Shown here: piece after piece, positions 26,168 through 38,440 of the stretch
Position numbering within the stretch: position 1 is the first letter of the stretch
Layout of the letters: every line of letters starts with the position of its first letter
Assembly: GCA_037954665.1 (NCBI GenBank)
Contig: JBBMOL010000099.1
Coordinates: forward strand, 1,612,001-1,676,000
Reading direction: 5' to 3'
Length of the DNA stretch: 64,000 bases
From: Laguncularia racemosa
Lineage: Eukaryota; Streptophyta; Magnoliopsida; Myrtales; Combretaceae
Made by a program: the position numbers and the translations under genes
The notes under the pieces: generated by a model
What the model was told of the DNA's origin: nothing
Database searches by the model: none
Seen by the model: only the letters and a program-made list of their open reading frames with translations

Positions 26168-28522
26168 GTTTATTCATCTTATTTGGTTCATATTTAATTT
26201 TTCAAAAACATTTGTAGTTTCCATTAATAAAGCTTATGAGCACTTGTTAACTCGCTGGAATTACTAAAACTGAATATATGCGTTCATTATTAAACAAATA
26301 ATCACAGAATCTTATAAATATTTATTGTCTTAGCTCCTAGTTTCAAGTATATTCTCACCATTTACATGCACCCATTTAAATAACAAATTAATACATAATT
26401 ATACAAATTTGTTCTCTTGAATCAAATGTTTACTTTGACCATAAAAAAGAAAAAAAGTATATATACATATAGGAACATATTTGAGATAGAAAGTTGGAAA
26501 CAGTGAATATTTAGGTGGAATTTGCTTTTGCATTGCTTGTGCCAACTCAATAGCCCAGTTGCCAAATTACAATGTGGCAATGAAATGGGATGGAGTTTGG
26601 ACCTTTGCATGCGTAGAAGTACGTTAGTCAATAATGAGCTTAAAATAGCTTTTTGTTTTGATCTTCAGCACTACGAGCCACGCTAAAGTTGCGTTTTCAA
26701 GAATTTATGTTCGGCCTAAAAGAGGAAAAACTAAATAAGAACAAAACTCTACAAAAGAAAAGATGTCGTTATTACTATAGAAGAAATACATGTAGTTTTA
26801 ACATTGTTTTATTTATTAAGAACCCAATTCCCATTTATCATTATAAATCGCATAATACATATGTGGAAAATGTTATCGCAATTGGATAAAAAAGCTATTG
26901 ATAAAACCGTAAGCAAATCTATAATCGAGTACTACACTCTTTTTGACTTTACCTAATACATGTGCCAGCATACGTATGATTATAGGAATCCAAACCCCAA
27001 TAATAAGTACAAGAAGTTACCTAGCACCATGGAAAGATAAAATGGGAAGTTGCCATAAGCTTAGATGTAATGACCGGTTGACTATTGCCCAAGTGAGTCC
27101 ATTTGTTAGCCATTGTAGTCACTAAGCCCTCTGATACCTTTTCTTCTGGGCTCTAGCTTTGCACTTTGTCAAATATTTACCTTTCTCCAATCACTAATCT
27201 CGTGTAAATTTAATATGCACTTAACAATTCTCTACTTCAGCTTAAAGTTGCACAACTCCAACATGCAAAAATACTTGACCTTTTACCTACTTTCAGCTCA
27301 CCATTTCTTTCAGTCTCGCCAATTAATTGCTTCTTGGAGATCCAATGCACCAGTCACATGCGAGCCACCAAGACCCTTAATCTTATCCCTAAATGATGAC
27401 GTCCGGTTGCACCAAAGGTCCAAAACACATATTTAGTTATGAATCTTGGCACATGTGCCATTTGTAGCTCTTAGGGAGTTACGGCCCCATCTTCCTCCAT
27501 TGCCTTTTATTTTTAAACTAGGCATAACAACAAGTGTAATAAAACAAAATCTACCACTTCAAGTCAAACGACTAGTTGTTTGTCTCACAGTTGACTACAC
27601 TAAAAAGATCCTCCATCGTAATTAAGATCGATATCCACCCACAACAACAGCTGTTTTACTTTTACTACCTTGCATATGGTACGGTTCAGCCTCACATGAC
27701 TTTATTTCTTGGATTGAGCAAATTACATGCATCAAGAGTTCCTTTTGGAACAGCCGCAATCATCGGGTATCTAACAATAGACCATTGTAATAGGTCACTA
27801 CTTCTGGATTCCATCTATAGTTTAATTGATCCTTCCTCAGCAAGCCGTTTGCCGAAACACAGAGTTTGAAGATGATAGAAAGCACGTCGATATCATCACA
27901 TATTTACCATCATGCTCTCTACCAGTATCTTCATCACGGCATACGTAATCATACTCCGTGAATTCCTACTCGCTGTTATTATAAGTCTAACTATACCAGG
28001 GTGACACTAGACGTTAAACCTAAATTTATATATTTGTCAAATTCCTCGACGTCGTACTTAGCTCTTTAGTACACAAATAAAATTTTTGGAATTCCAATCT
28101 CTTGTTGCCGAGCTCTTAGCATGCGCCACCAACTAGGGTCACACTGTGCCACCCCAAGGCTTTGACCAATCTACCATCTTGTCCTTAGCATTGTTTTAGT
28201 TATAATACCTCTAATGCATGTTTGTTGAAATGCACTTAGCCTTGACACTATGTTGTTAAGGATTCGATCCATATCTATTGTTTTATCTTACATAATATAA
28301 GCAATAATTAATAAACGAGTAGGGAAAGAATTCAACATATGACTTTAATGTGGAAAATCCCAAAATAATTTGTGTGAAAAATCTAGGTAAGACTACAGAT
28401 GTATGCACTAATTTAATAGTATGGAGACAACGATTCTAAAATACACTAGGATTAACGTACCATAATTTAGTCCGCATGGATTTATAGAGCTTTCTCTCTC
28501 TTCTACTGTACCAATTATACGT

Positions 28523-28589
<67 letters not shown>

Positions 28590-29953
28590 GCAAGAAGCTC
28601 GATTATTTAATTATAAGAAGTTGCTTAGGCAACGAAGACAAAACAAGAAATTGCTACTAAGTCCGAATACAAACACAACTTGACTATCCACTAAGCTTGT
28701 TAAATTAATTTTTAGTGTATCGATTATATAGTCATATATACTTGTCTTGTTACTTGTTATTCTATTTAGTTTGGTTTACGTAGCTGGATTATGAGCCAAG
28801 AGGTCACTTGTCTAACCTCAAATATGAATATCAAGAGTAAAAGAAGTTCGAGGTTCAGGTTGGAGTCATGAGGGCATTGGTGGTTGGTTTTCGACAGAGA
28901 TTTTGAAGCGACGTTGAGGGAGATCGCCGTGTTGTGTGATATGTAATAAAATGTAAAGTGTAGGCTCGGTTTGTATGTGAGATGTCAATAAGAAGTGTAC
29001 TACGATATTATAAACAAAAGTAGTGGTATATATAAGTTCCATTGGGATACTCTATGGTCATGAAGGAAAACACAAAGCAATATCGATATTTTATAGAGTT
29101 TAGCTAAGTACTCATATACGAGCAAGTCTTATCTTTAACGTGGGGATAACATAAGGAACCATCTCTTGGGCATCAAGGTCTTTGAACAAGTTAAGAAAAG
29201 ACATCGAGAGGCGGTGCATTATAGCCTAGGTCAAATTTACACCGATATTTAATAATGTTCTTCAGGAACTAGTTTCGATTCCAGGATGCTTTTATTGATG
29301 TTGATTGTATACGATAGCATTTAAAAGAGGAAATTAAGAATATAGATTAATAGAAATGAAGAGAATCGGTTGGATATATACATGTACAAATGTGATATTG
29401 GCACTTGGTAAAGTGATGAGATAGTTTCCTATTGAGTGTAAATATATATACATAGATATTCTGAATTCTGATCAAGCATGATAGTTTTTTCATTGTAATG
29501 ATTGTCAAAATGTTGACCGCATTAATGGTAAATGGATTTATTTATATATAATATTCACAAATTCATGTGTACACATATAAAGTTGTTTCAAATTAGAAAT
29601 CGTAACTACTGATTTACTTCTGATGGATTAATCCAACGCTGTCGTATTCGCATTCAGTTTATATGTCCATGAGTGAGTAATTTATACGTCTAGACACGGA
29701 CATGGCCGGGTGCTGAGCACGGGCATGCTCGGGTATTAGATACGGACTTTCGTGTCCATGGCCAGCTTCTAAACCGGATTTGTCCCGGAACTGATGCTAT
29801 ACAGTTGGTTCTTAAATTGTGCGTGGATTCACGGGTCGAAGGTGGTTCAATCCACCAAACCTATAGAGTCAATGGATCCATTCGTTTTTTTTTAAAGTAA
29901 TAATTGAGTTAGAGTTTATAATTTTTAAACTTGGCAAAAGTTCAACTTAACTT
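26168..29953. other. Intergenic region, no gene recognised
   Basis: AT-rich at both ends and somewhat less so around 27.9-28.3 kb. Short open frames (for example 26689-26889, 27215-27436 and 27576-27869) show no domain or splice support. The main landmark is a TA microsatellite at 28529-28585. Confidence 0.4.
28529..28585. repeat. (AT)n microsatellite
   Basis: 57 bp of uninterrupted AT dinucleotides. Confidence 0.95.
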
Positions 29954-30324
29954 TGTAAGCCATAACCAAATATAAACACATAAAATGCAGCGGAATTAGG
30001 AAAATCACTAACCTCTTGCCATTGCTTAATACGGAGAGGAACAAAACGTCAAGCCCCGGAAACTTCAAGATCTTCAGAGCACTCAAAAATCTCACAAGAT
30101 GGTAATGTGTTTTTAATAGAATTTTTTGTACTCTGGGACCTTGAATCCATTAGCTATTTATAGAGAAACTTTCCATCAAAGTTTCCTAAAATCATGCTAA
30201 TGGGTTAGTGGGTAATGCAGTTGATTAGGATTAAGTAGTTAGTGGGAACATGGGAGTTGCAGTTGATGAAGTTGTGGTTTGTGGTTCCTGAAAATAGAAC
30301 TACCATACTTCCACTATTTCAACA
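29954..30324 (-). repeat. 3' LTR of the young copia
   Basis: 371 bp. A TATA box reads CTATAAATAG on minus (30154-30163). A polypurine tract lies directly inside it at 30325-30335 (AAGTGGGAGAA on minus). Confidence 0.93.
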
Positions 30325-30335
30325 TTCTCCCACTT
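30325..30335 (-). promoter_or_regulatory. Polypurine tract of the young copia
   Basis: AAGTGGGAGAA on minus, directly before the 3' LTR. Confidence 0.8.
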
Positions 30336-30592
30336 GGTCCGTATATTTTACTTTAATACCACAAATCCTTAGACTTTAAGAAAACACAATACACGAATCA
30401 TGGCGATATTTTTCCTTTATTACTCGAGTAGTATCTTCCATGTATTACAATGTATCAAGTTTCCAAACCTCTTTCCCAACAGCTTAATGAATAAACCTAA
30501 CGTTTATTCTAGGTCCAAACTTTATTGATATTTCTCCAAATAAACAAATTGTGCACAACAAATATGAGAAATATCTACTCTATAGAGTTTCA

Positions 30593-33500
30593 CTAACACA
30601 TAATGGAACCAAGTCCCATATTGACAACATGATCCTTAAATCTTTGTGGTGGCATGCCTTTAGTCAAAGGATCGGCTAACATCAGCTCTGTGTTAATATA
30701 CTGAATGACCACTTTGTTATCTTTAACACGTTCCCTTATGGCCAAATACTTTATGTCGATATGTTTGCTTCGACTTCCACTCTTATTATTTTTAGCCATA
30801 AAGACTGCAGCTGAATTGTCACAATACATCCTCAGCGGCTTAGATATAGAATCCACAAGTCTAAGCCCTTCGATGAAACTCTTCAACCATACACCTTGTG
30901 AGGTAGCCTCAAAACACGAAACGAACTCAGCTTCCACAGTAGAAGTAGCAGTTAAAGTCTGCTTGGCACTTCTCCATGAAATGGCTCCACCGGCTAACAT
31001 GAAAATGTAACCTGATGTTGATTTTCGAGAATCAACGCATCCGGCGAAGTCTGAATCAGAGTAGCCAATTACTTCTAAATCATCTGACCGTTTGTACATA
31101 AGCATGTAATCTTTTGTCCCTTGAAGATATCTCAAGACTTTCTTTGCAACTTTCCAGTGGTCAAGTCCCGGATTTGACTGATATCTTCCTAACATTCCAA
31201 CAGCAAATGCAATGTCAGGTCTAGTACAAACCTGAGCATACATTAAGCTTCCAACAGCTGAAGCATAAGGAATGTTCTTCATTTGCTCTCTTTCAAACTC
31301 GTTTTTAGGGCATTGGTCCAAATGGAGCTTATCACCCTTCACGATAGGAGCAACGCTAGGTGAACAATTTTTCATCCGAAATCTTTCTAAAATTTTGTTA
31401 ATATATGTTTCTTGAGATAGACCTAAGATTCCTCTATGTCTATCTCGATGAATCTTAATCCCAATGACATGAGATGCATCACCCATGTCCTTCATATCAA
31501 AATTTTTAGAAAGAAATTGTTTCACCCCATGTGACATACCCTTATCATTTGATGCAAGTAGGATATCATCCACATATAGGATAAGAAAACAAATCTTACT
31601 CCCACTAACCTTTTGGTATATACATTGATCCATGATATTCTCAATGAAACCAAATGAAGAGATAACATCATGAAATTTTAAATACCATTGACGGGAGGCT
31701 TGTTTTAATCCATAAATGGATTTCTTTAGCTTGCAAACCAAGTGATCACCATCACTAGAGGAAAATCCTTCAGGTTGTTTCATATAAACCTCTTCCTCTA
31801 GATTACCATTTAGGAAAGCTGTTTTCACATCCATTTGTTGTAACTCAAGATCAAATTGAGCTACTAATGCTAATATTATGCGTAAGGAGTCTTTCCTAAA
31901 TACAGGACTGAAGGTCTCTGTGTAATCAATTCCTTCACGCTGAGTGAACCCTTTAGCAACAAGTCTAGCCTTATATCTTTCAATGTTGCCCAATGAGTCT
32001 CTTTTAGTTTTAAAGACCCATTTATTACCTATGGCTTTTACACCGTTGGGCAACGGGACAAGATCCCAGACTTCATTACTCTTCATAGAATTCATCTCAT
32101 CTAACATAGCATTATACCATAAATTTGACTCATCACAATTCATAGCTTCCTTGAAAGACTCAGGATCATTTTCAGCTCCAATATTGTACTCAGATTCTTG
32201 TAAATACACAATATAATCACTAGGGATTGCTGATCTCCTTTCTCTAGTGGATCTCCTTAAAATTGGGACAACATTTTCTTGTGGATCATGTTGCTCAATC
32301 ATTTCTTGATTTTGATCTACTATGATTTCTTCAGCAATTTGTGGATTTTCATTGATTGGTTGTTCAACACCTATTTGAACTCGAGGAGTGTTGTGAACAA
32401 CAACCAATCTCTCACCTGTTGTGGAAGGTAGATCTTGCTCATGAACTATGTCTTGAGATAGATCACTCCCACTTATTGAGTCATTTTCAAGAAATTTTGC
32501 ATTTCTTGATTCCACAATCCTAGTAGTGTGAGATGGACAATAAAATCTGTATCCTTTGGACTTTTCGGCATATCCAATGAAATACCCACTTATAGTCCGA
32601 GGATCCAGTTTCTTTTCTTGTGGGTTGTAAACTCTAACTTCAGACGGGCATCCCCATACACGCATATGACGCAAACTCGATTTCCAACCTTTGAACAACT
32701 CAAATGGTGTTTTAGAAACAGCCTTGGTTGGAACTCTGTTTAATATATACGCAGACGTCTTTAATGCTTCAATCCATAAGGATTTAGGCAATTTAGAGCT
32801 ACTAAACATACTTCGCACCATTTCCATTAATGTTCTGTTTCTTCTTTCCGCAACACCATTCTGATAAGGTGAACCTGGCATGGTGTATTGGGCAACTATA
32901 CCGTTATCTTGAAGAAACTTAGCAAAAGGACCTGATGCTTGTCCATCTTCAGTGTATCTATCATAATACTCACCACCTCTATCGGTTCTCACAATCTTAA
33001 TTTGCTTACCGCATTGTTTCTCTACTTCAGCTTTGAAAACCTTAAAGGCTTCCAACGCTTCACTTTTATGATTAAGCATGTAGAGATACATGTATCGTGA
33101 GTAATCGTCTATAAATGTGATAAAGTATTTCTGACCTTGATTATCCATATCTAGACAACAAATATCAGAATGGATAATTTCTAATATGGCCGAACTCCTT
33201 TTGGCACCTTTCTTTGACTTGTTAGTCTGCTTTCCCTTTATGCAGTCTATACAAGTACCAAAATCAGTGAAATCTAAATGACTAAGTATACCATCATTCA
33301 CCAATCTTTTAACTCTCTCTATAGAGATATGACCTAGTCTACGGTGCCATAAGGTAAAAGAATCCTCATTCATAACACATCGTTTAGTACCAGCTTGTAC
33401 ATGCATAACATCATGAGTGGCATTATTATGTAAATTTAATAAATAAAGACCATCCAATGAAGAACCATCACCAAAATGATTGGATTTATAAAATAAATCA

Positions 33501-34627
33501 AAACCATTGTTTGAAAAGTTAAAAGTAAATTCCAAAGGTACAAGTTTTGAAACTGAAATCAAATTCCTAGAAAAACTAGGAACATAGAAGGTCTTTTCAA
33601 GAATTAAATTAAAGCCACTCTTAAGTACTAATATGCATGTCCCAATAGCTTCCACATGTGATTCTATCTTGTTTCCAGAATAGATAAATCGCTCAGCTCC
33701 TACTGGTTTCCGCAGGTTTTGTAAACCCTGCATGGAATTGGAAATATGGATTGTAGATCCAGAATTAATCCACCATGTGTTACAATTCACATCAACCATG
33801 TTAGACTCAAAACAAACATATGAGACTAAGTTACCTTTCTTTTCAAGCCAATTTTTATGCTTGACACAGTCTTTCTTTATGTGTCCCTTCTTTTTACAGA
33901 AAAAACACTTGGACTCTTTCTTGATGTCAGCATTGGGTTGGATTTTACCCTTCCCTTTTCCTTTGACTTTGCCGGTTTTCCTTCCTTGAGTAACCATCAT
34001 TGCATTTTCTCCCATCTCCAGAGTTAATCGGGCCTCCTCTTCTTCACACATGGTCAATAGATCATCTATTGTCCATTTGTCCTTATGTGTGTTGTAAGAG
34101 ATCTTAAAAGGCCCATACTGTGATGGAAGGGTCGTCAGAATAAAATGCACTAGGAAAGCATCCGACATCTCAATCTCTAGAGCCTTCAAGCGATTTGCTA
34201 AATCACGCATTTTGTTGATGTGTTCTCTAACGCCTTTCACAGAAGTCAACTTAGCAGATGTGAACTTCATAATCAGGGTGCTAGCTAGAGACTTCTTAGA
34301 AGTCTTAAATTGCCTTTCAAGGGCATCTAGCAACTCTTTGACATTTTTATATTGATCCACTGAGCCACAGACATCCGCAGTGAGTTTGCTCTTAATGAAC
34401 ATGATACTAAGTCGGTTAGACCGTTCCCATTTCTCATGAAGATCAAACTCAGCTTGAGTTCTTTCTTCACTCAGAAGTGGCTCATCCTTAATAGTGGCAT
34501 AGTCAATGTCCAAACATCCCAAATGAAGAAGTACATTATCTCTCCAGGTCTTAAAGTTTTCACTTGTTAAAATAGGGATTTCTACTTTAGTATCAGTCAA
34601 AGGTTGCATAGCTGCAAACACAAACAT
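30593..34627 (-). CDS. Intact copia gag-pol polyprotein (1344 aa)
   Basis: One open frame carries all copia domains in order. These are gag (about residues 15-230); a zinc knuckle with C241, C244, H249 and C254; protease around residue 288; the integrase zinc region with H428, H433, C459 and C462; the integrase catalytic triad D488, D549 and E594; RT with KWVFKTKRD and YVDD; and RNase H with SDSDFAG, VEAEF, YCDN and LADPLTKG. The protease motif reads WWINSGST: the catalytic Asp expected before Ser-Gly is Asn288, a single G-to-A change (GAT to AAT). Everything else looks functional, so proteolytic maturation is the one predicted defect. The start could be Met1 or Met7. Transcription should come from the TATA box in the right-hand LTR. 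Confidence 0.95.
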   Translation of the reverse strand: MFVFAAMQPLTDTKVEIPILTSENFKTWRDNVLLHLGCLDIDYATIKDEPLLSEERTQAEFDLHEKWERSNRLSIMFIKSKLTADVCGSVDQYKNVKELLDALERQFKTSKKSLASTLIMKFTSAKLTSVKGVREHINKMRDLANRLKALEIEMSDAFLVHFILTTLPSQYGPFKISYNTHKDKWTIDDLLTMCEEEEARLTLEMGENAMMVTQGRKTGKVKGKGKGKIQPNADIKKESKCFFCKKKGHIKKDCVKHKNWLEKKGNLVSYVCFESNMVDVNCNTWWINSGSTIHISNSMQGLQNLRKPVGAERFIYSGNKIESHVEAIGTCILVLKSGFNLILEKTFYVPSFSRNLISVSKLVPLEFTFNFSNNGFDLFYKSNHFGDGSSLDGLYLLNLHNNATHDVMHVQAGTKRCVMNEDSFTLWHRRLGHISIERVKRLVNDGILSHLDFTDFGTCIDCIKGKQTNKSKKGAKRSSAILEIIHSDICCLDMDNQGQKYFITFIDDYSRYMYLYMLNHKSEALEAFKVFKAEVEKQCGKQIKIVRTDRGGEYYDRYTEDGQASGPFAKFLQDNGIVAQYTMPGSPYQNGVAERRNRTLMEMVRSMFSSSKLPKSLWIEALKTSAYILNRVPTKAVSKTPFELFKGWKSSLRHMRVWGCPSEVRVYNPQEKKLDPRTISGYFIGYAEKSKGYRFYCPSHTTRIVESRNAKFLENDSISGSDLSQDIVHEQDLPSTTGERLVVVHNTPRVQIGVEQPINENPQIAEEIIVDQNQEMIEQHDPQENVVPILRRSTRERRSAIPSDYIVYLQESEYNIGAENDPESFKEAMNCDESNLWYNAMLDEMNSMKSNEVWDLVPLPNGVKAIGNKWVFKTKRDSLGNIERYKARLVAKGFTQREGIDYTETFSPVFRKDSLRIILALVAQFDLELQQMDVKTAFLNGNLEEEVYMKQPEGFSSSDGDHLVCKLKKSIYGLKQASRQWYLKFHDVISSFGFIENIMDQCIYQKVSGSKICFLILYVDDILLASNDKGMSHGVKQFLSKNFDMKDMGDASHVIGIKIHRDRHRGILGLSQETYINKILERFRMKNCSPSVAPIVKGDKLHLDQCPKNEFEREQMKNIPYASAVGSLMYAQVCTRPDIAFAVGMLGRYQSNPGLDHWKVAKKVLRYLQGTKDYMLMYKRSDDLEVIGYSDSDFAGCVDSRKSTSGYIFMLAGGAISWRSAKQTLTATSTVEAEFVSCFEATSQGVWLKSFIEGLRLVDSISKPLRMYCDNSAAVFMAKNNKSGSRSKHIDIKYLAIRERVKDNKVVIQYINTELMLADPLTKGMPPQRFKDHVVNMGLGSIMC

Positions 34628-36114
34628 GCTTAATTCTTAATTTGAGACTATAACATAAATCATAATTTACCGATGCAAATTATGCAATAATGAATCTAGT
34701 GACATAAAAATTGCCTGTGGGCTAAATTTTTAATTCAATAAGATTCATTCCTTATAATAGACATTATATTTCTTTTACTTCATAATCACTTTATGAGATC
34801 CGTTCTTAATAAGGCTGCTGTGGCTATACCTCAATGCTTTATGGATCATCAAACAAATAAATGTAAAGTCTAAACATTTCTGATGTGATACCGTATAAAT
34901 AACTTCGTTCAATAGAGGCTGCTTTGGCTAAACCTCAGTTAAACAAAATTATCTTTATCACTTGAGATCAGATAAATTTCCAGGAAAGACGCGTAGGTTA
35001 AACAAAAGGTCCCACTTAAAATCTAGCCTCCTTAGACAGAATTCGAACGAATTCCCAGGAAAGACGTGGAGGGGTCACATTTGTCCTACGATAATGTCTC
35101 CTTAGACAAAATTAATCTGACTCAATTTAAACTTTTAACTTAATGTTTTATGAAGTTATTTAATGTCTATAATACTAAATGTGATTTCTAATAAATAATC
35201 CAATCTAAATAAGGCTGCTGTGGCTACGCCAAAATTTATTAGAATTATTTAATCACAAGACAACAATAATTGCTATTGCTAAACATCATGCAATAACTCT
35301 AAATGTACTTAAACATGAACAATATATTGCATGCATAATAAATTCAAAACATACATACAATCACATACCAATTTAAGCACCTTGAACAATACTAAAATTG
35401 CAAAATCCCAATGCAATTTCATTAACGATATTTTAAATAATCAACAAGCTAGTGTATATAAACCATAAATTTATATATACACAAATTATTTAAAATAAAT
35501 ACGGAATTTAAAATAAAATTCCACAAAAGTTTTTCACAAAACTGTAAGTGAAAATGTTAAATAAAATTGACATGTTAAATTTCAAAAAAATTATTTAAGG
35601 AAAATAATAATTAATTTACTCTATTTCCAATTTAACATGTCATAAAATCCAACATTATTACTCAATTATTATACTTGAAAATTGAGTAAAATTAAGTACA
35701 AAATTAATAAAAATTAATTTGCACCATAAAACTCTAAATAAAAAATTAATTTTCTCTAGAAATTTTCTTACACGGTTGGAAACTTGACCGTGTACTTAGA
35801 CAAGAGTCATACACGGTCAGGACACACGGTCGTGTATGGGGACCGTGTATGCTTCTGTGGAAATCCTGATGGAATACACAGTTACGACACACGGCCGTGT
35901 ATAGGGACCGTGCATGCTTCTGTGGGAATCCGCAGCGGGTACACGGTCGTCTCCTGGCCGTGTGAGGAAGCCGTGTATTCGTCTGTGAACTCTGATTGAG
36001 TACACGGTTTCGACACACGGCCGTGTATTCAGGCCATGTGTCCCCTATTTCCATCATTATCAACCCTTTTGGAGAAAACTAATTTTTTCGAACTCGCAAG
36101 GCAAAGGTTTATTA
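34628..36114 (-). other. Untranslated leader of the young copia
   Basis: About 1.5 kb between the primer site and gag, unusually long. On + it carries three near-copies of AAGGCTGCTGTGGCTA (34811-34826, 34915-34930, 35211-35226) and two of CCAGGAAAGACG (near 34978 and 35055). The end next to the primer site holds the palindrome module (35768-36045). No long open frame is present. Confidence 0.8.
35768..36045 (-). repeat. ACACGGCCGTGT palindrome module (copia leader copy)
   Basis: Tandem units with a 65-bp period (unit starts at 35833 and 35898), each with an ACACGG(C/T)CGTGTAT core followed by GCTTCTGTGG and a CCTGA- or CCGCA-type segment. The same arrangement, on the strand opposite to the element's coding strand, is in three other retroelements of this window. 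Confidence 0.85.
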
Positions 36115-36128
36115 TGGCTCTGATACCA
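36115..36128 (-). promoter_or_regulatory. Primer binding site of the young copia
   Basis: Minus strand TGGTATCAGAGCCA, complementary to the 3' end of initiator tRNA-Met, 2 bp from the 5' LTR. Confidence 0.9.
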
Positions 36129-36130
36129 AA

Positions 36131-36500
36131 TGTAAGCCATAACCAAATATAAACACATAAAATGCAGCGGAATTAGGAAAATCACTAACCTCTTGCCATT
36201 GCTTAATACGGAGAGGAACAAAACGTCAAGCCCAGAAACTTCAAGATCTTCAGAGCACTCAAAAATCTCACAAGATGGTAATGTGTTTTTAATAGAATTT
36301 TTTGTACTTTGGGACCTTGAATCCATTAGCTATTTATAGAGAAACTTTCCATCAAAGTTTCCTAAAATCATGCTAATGGGTTAGTGGGTAATGTGGTTGA
36401 TTAGGATTAAGTAGTTAGTGGGAACATGGGAGTTGCAGTTGATGAAGTTGTGGTTTGTGGTTCCTGAAAATAGGACCACCATACTTCCACTATTCCAACA
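36131..36500 (-). repeat. 5' LTR of the young copia
   Basis: 370 bp, nearly identical to 29954-30324. A TATA box reads CTATAAATAG on minus (36330-36339) and should drive the element's transcript. Confidence 0.93.
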
Positions 36501-36505
36501 AACTT

Positions 36506-37732
36506 AAGTTTGATAATTGTTCTAGTAAGTTGTGTTCGAGCATTTAAAAACTTGACTTATCTCATTCGCAGTCCTATTTAAAAATCAATATAGAAGAGAT
36601 GGCATAATCCCACCTAATGGACAAGATAACAAAAAAAAATGATAATAAACATATAAAATAAAACTTTTTATTATAAAAATTACTTACAAACTAATATCTC
36701 AATTGCTATGATCTCTTCGGATTATTTGTAGAAGTAAACTTATGATTGTGGACATGTAATGCATTAGTAATGGTGAAAATAGTAGATATAAGAATTTTTA
36801 TTTAACAAAAAAGTGAAACTCTATGAATATTGAAATCAATAGTGGTATCTGTAGCCGTTGGGTGGTGAAGGAAGTAAAAAAGATTCGAAAGCGGCCACTC
36901 CCAAGTCCCAACAGCTAATGCTTATTAAGGGTTTTTTTTTTGTCTGTGTGTGTGTGTATCTTGTGATATTTTATTTTGATAAGCATGTGAAAATGATACA
37001 TAAGATGGGTCCGAATATGTATCGGAAAAAAGAGTGTCAGGCCATCAGATTGAGAGAATCCACACAATAATAGAGCAGCATGACCTTAAGTCTATACTGT
37101 AGGGGAAAAGACTCATGGAGGGATTCGAGTCATTTGGTCCAAAATCATAGCAACTTGGGACACTGATGAAGACGCTTTGAAATCATTATCTACCGACGAA
37201 AACGTGGTATGGGAATAATGGAGCTGACATCAGAAGCACAGATCGAAATATATATAATAGCAAGTGTTCCTGCATCCTTTGGCTGTTTTTTTCATGGTAG
37301 TTCGGGCTTACATAGTAAATCCTCGATTTCTCTTTTGATTTTGTTGCTTTGTTTCCTGGGGGTCAAAAAGAAGTTGTGTCTGTCCTTGTCGACATTAGAT
37401 GCAAGTTGGTGCTGAAAATAGCTAGTAATAAAGCCAAAGCGCTTCAAATAAGCAGTTTCGCATGGAATTATCAATCATCGTAGGGAAGGACGACGATTCC
37501 GTTTCAATGTCTCTGATAAAAGATGAAATGCTCCTGAAAAATACGTGAAATAAGTCTTGTTGTAATAATCAAAATGTAATCCTGATAGTGTAAATGAATC
37601 TAATAATAGATATACAAAGTATCGAGAAAATAATAACTTGAATATATATATATATATATATATATATTGATGGGACTATTGATATTTACGAAGAAGTTCA
37701 TATCAGTGCCAGATATTTAAAATATTCTATTC
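36506..37732. other. Intergenic, no gene recognised
   Basis: AT-rich sequence with a short GT run near 36945-36957 and an (AT)n tract at 37642-37667. Short frames here have no support. Confidence 0.4.
37642..37667. repeat. (AT)n microsatellite
   Basis: 26 bp of AT dinucleotides. Confidence 0.9.
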
Positions 37733-38440
37733 TGTTAGAATATTTTATATTAGTGTTATTTTTGTTTTTGAGTCTTATCAATTTCTTGTAATGACAGTCA
37801 ATGAAGAGCCATTCGGAATCGGAGAAATCAAACCTGGTCGACAAAATTGGCACCATGAGTCCATGACTAGACATGATTCAACGCCTCGTCAGATCGACAT
37901 CGACGGGTCGATACCAGGTTAGATATGCACAAATAGCCACTAGGTTGACCTAATACGATGCCTAGACAATCGAGTTGCTCACCCCCATTGATTAAAAGAC
38001 GTCCAAAAGTTTATTTCTTTTATTTTAGTTGCCTATGCGTTTGGTTTACTTATTTTGTATTTCTTATTACCTCTCATCAACTTGTTTTCTAGTCTAATTA
38101 GTTCGTTTTTAGTCTATAAATAGACAAACTTACAATAAATTATTTCATTGAATGACATTAACATATATATGCAAAAATTATTTTTCTCCCAAAGGAACTC
38201 CATTGAGGACCCTTGTTTATTTATTTATTTATTTTTTCGATAACAAAACTAGTTTTATTCTTCCAAGACCCTTGTTAGTGTGAAGCTATCAAGTTATATT
38301 TAACCGAGGCACATATTATAATTCTTACTTAATTAGGTTTTATGTTTTGATTTCTACAATTTTACATATTGTTTTTATCACCTTCATATCCATTGCTTCC
38401 AATTGTCCTAATGTGTTGCATCATTTCTAGTATTAGAGCC
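37733..38440 (+). mobile_element. Orphan 5' LTR with primer site
   Basis: Begins TGTTAGAATATTTT, carries a TATA box (TATAAATA, about 38114-38121), ends GCATCA at 38423, and is followed after 4 bp by TAGTATTAGAGCC (38428-38440). That sequence matches the usual TGGTATCAGAGCC primer site with two transitions. No partner LTR or recognisable gag follows. It is probably the left end of a copia whose remainder was lost or has decayed. The left boundary is inferred from the TG start alone. Confidence 0.45.

Larger units (their letters stand above)
29954..36500 (-). mobile_element. Young, structurally intact Ty1-copia retrotransposon
   Basis: LTRs of 371 bp (29954-30324) and 370 bp (36131-36500) start TGTAAGCC and end CAACA. 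They differ by only about seven substitutions and one indel. The duplication aactt flanks the element at 29949-29953 and 36501-36505. A primer site, a ~1.5-kb leader, one unbroken gag-pol frame and a polypurine tract are all present. The close LTRs and open frame indicate a recent insertion. Confidence 0.96.

Noticed and set aside
28408..28593. Open frame with a long Tyr-Ile repeat
   Set aside because: It is simply translation of the (AT)n microsatellite.
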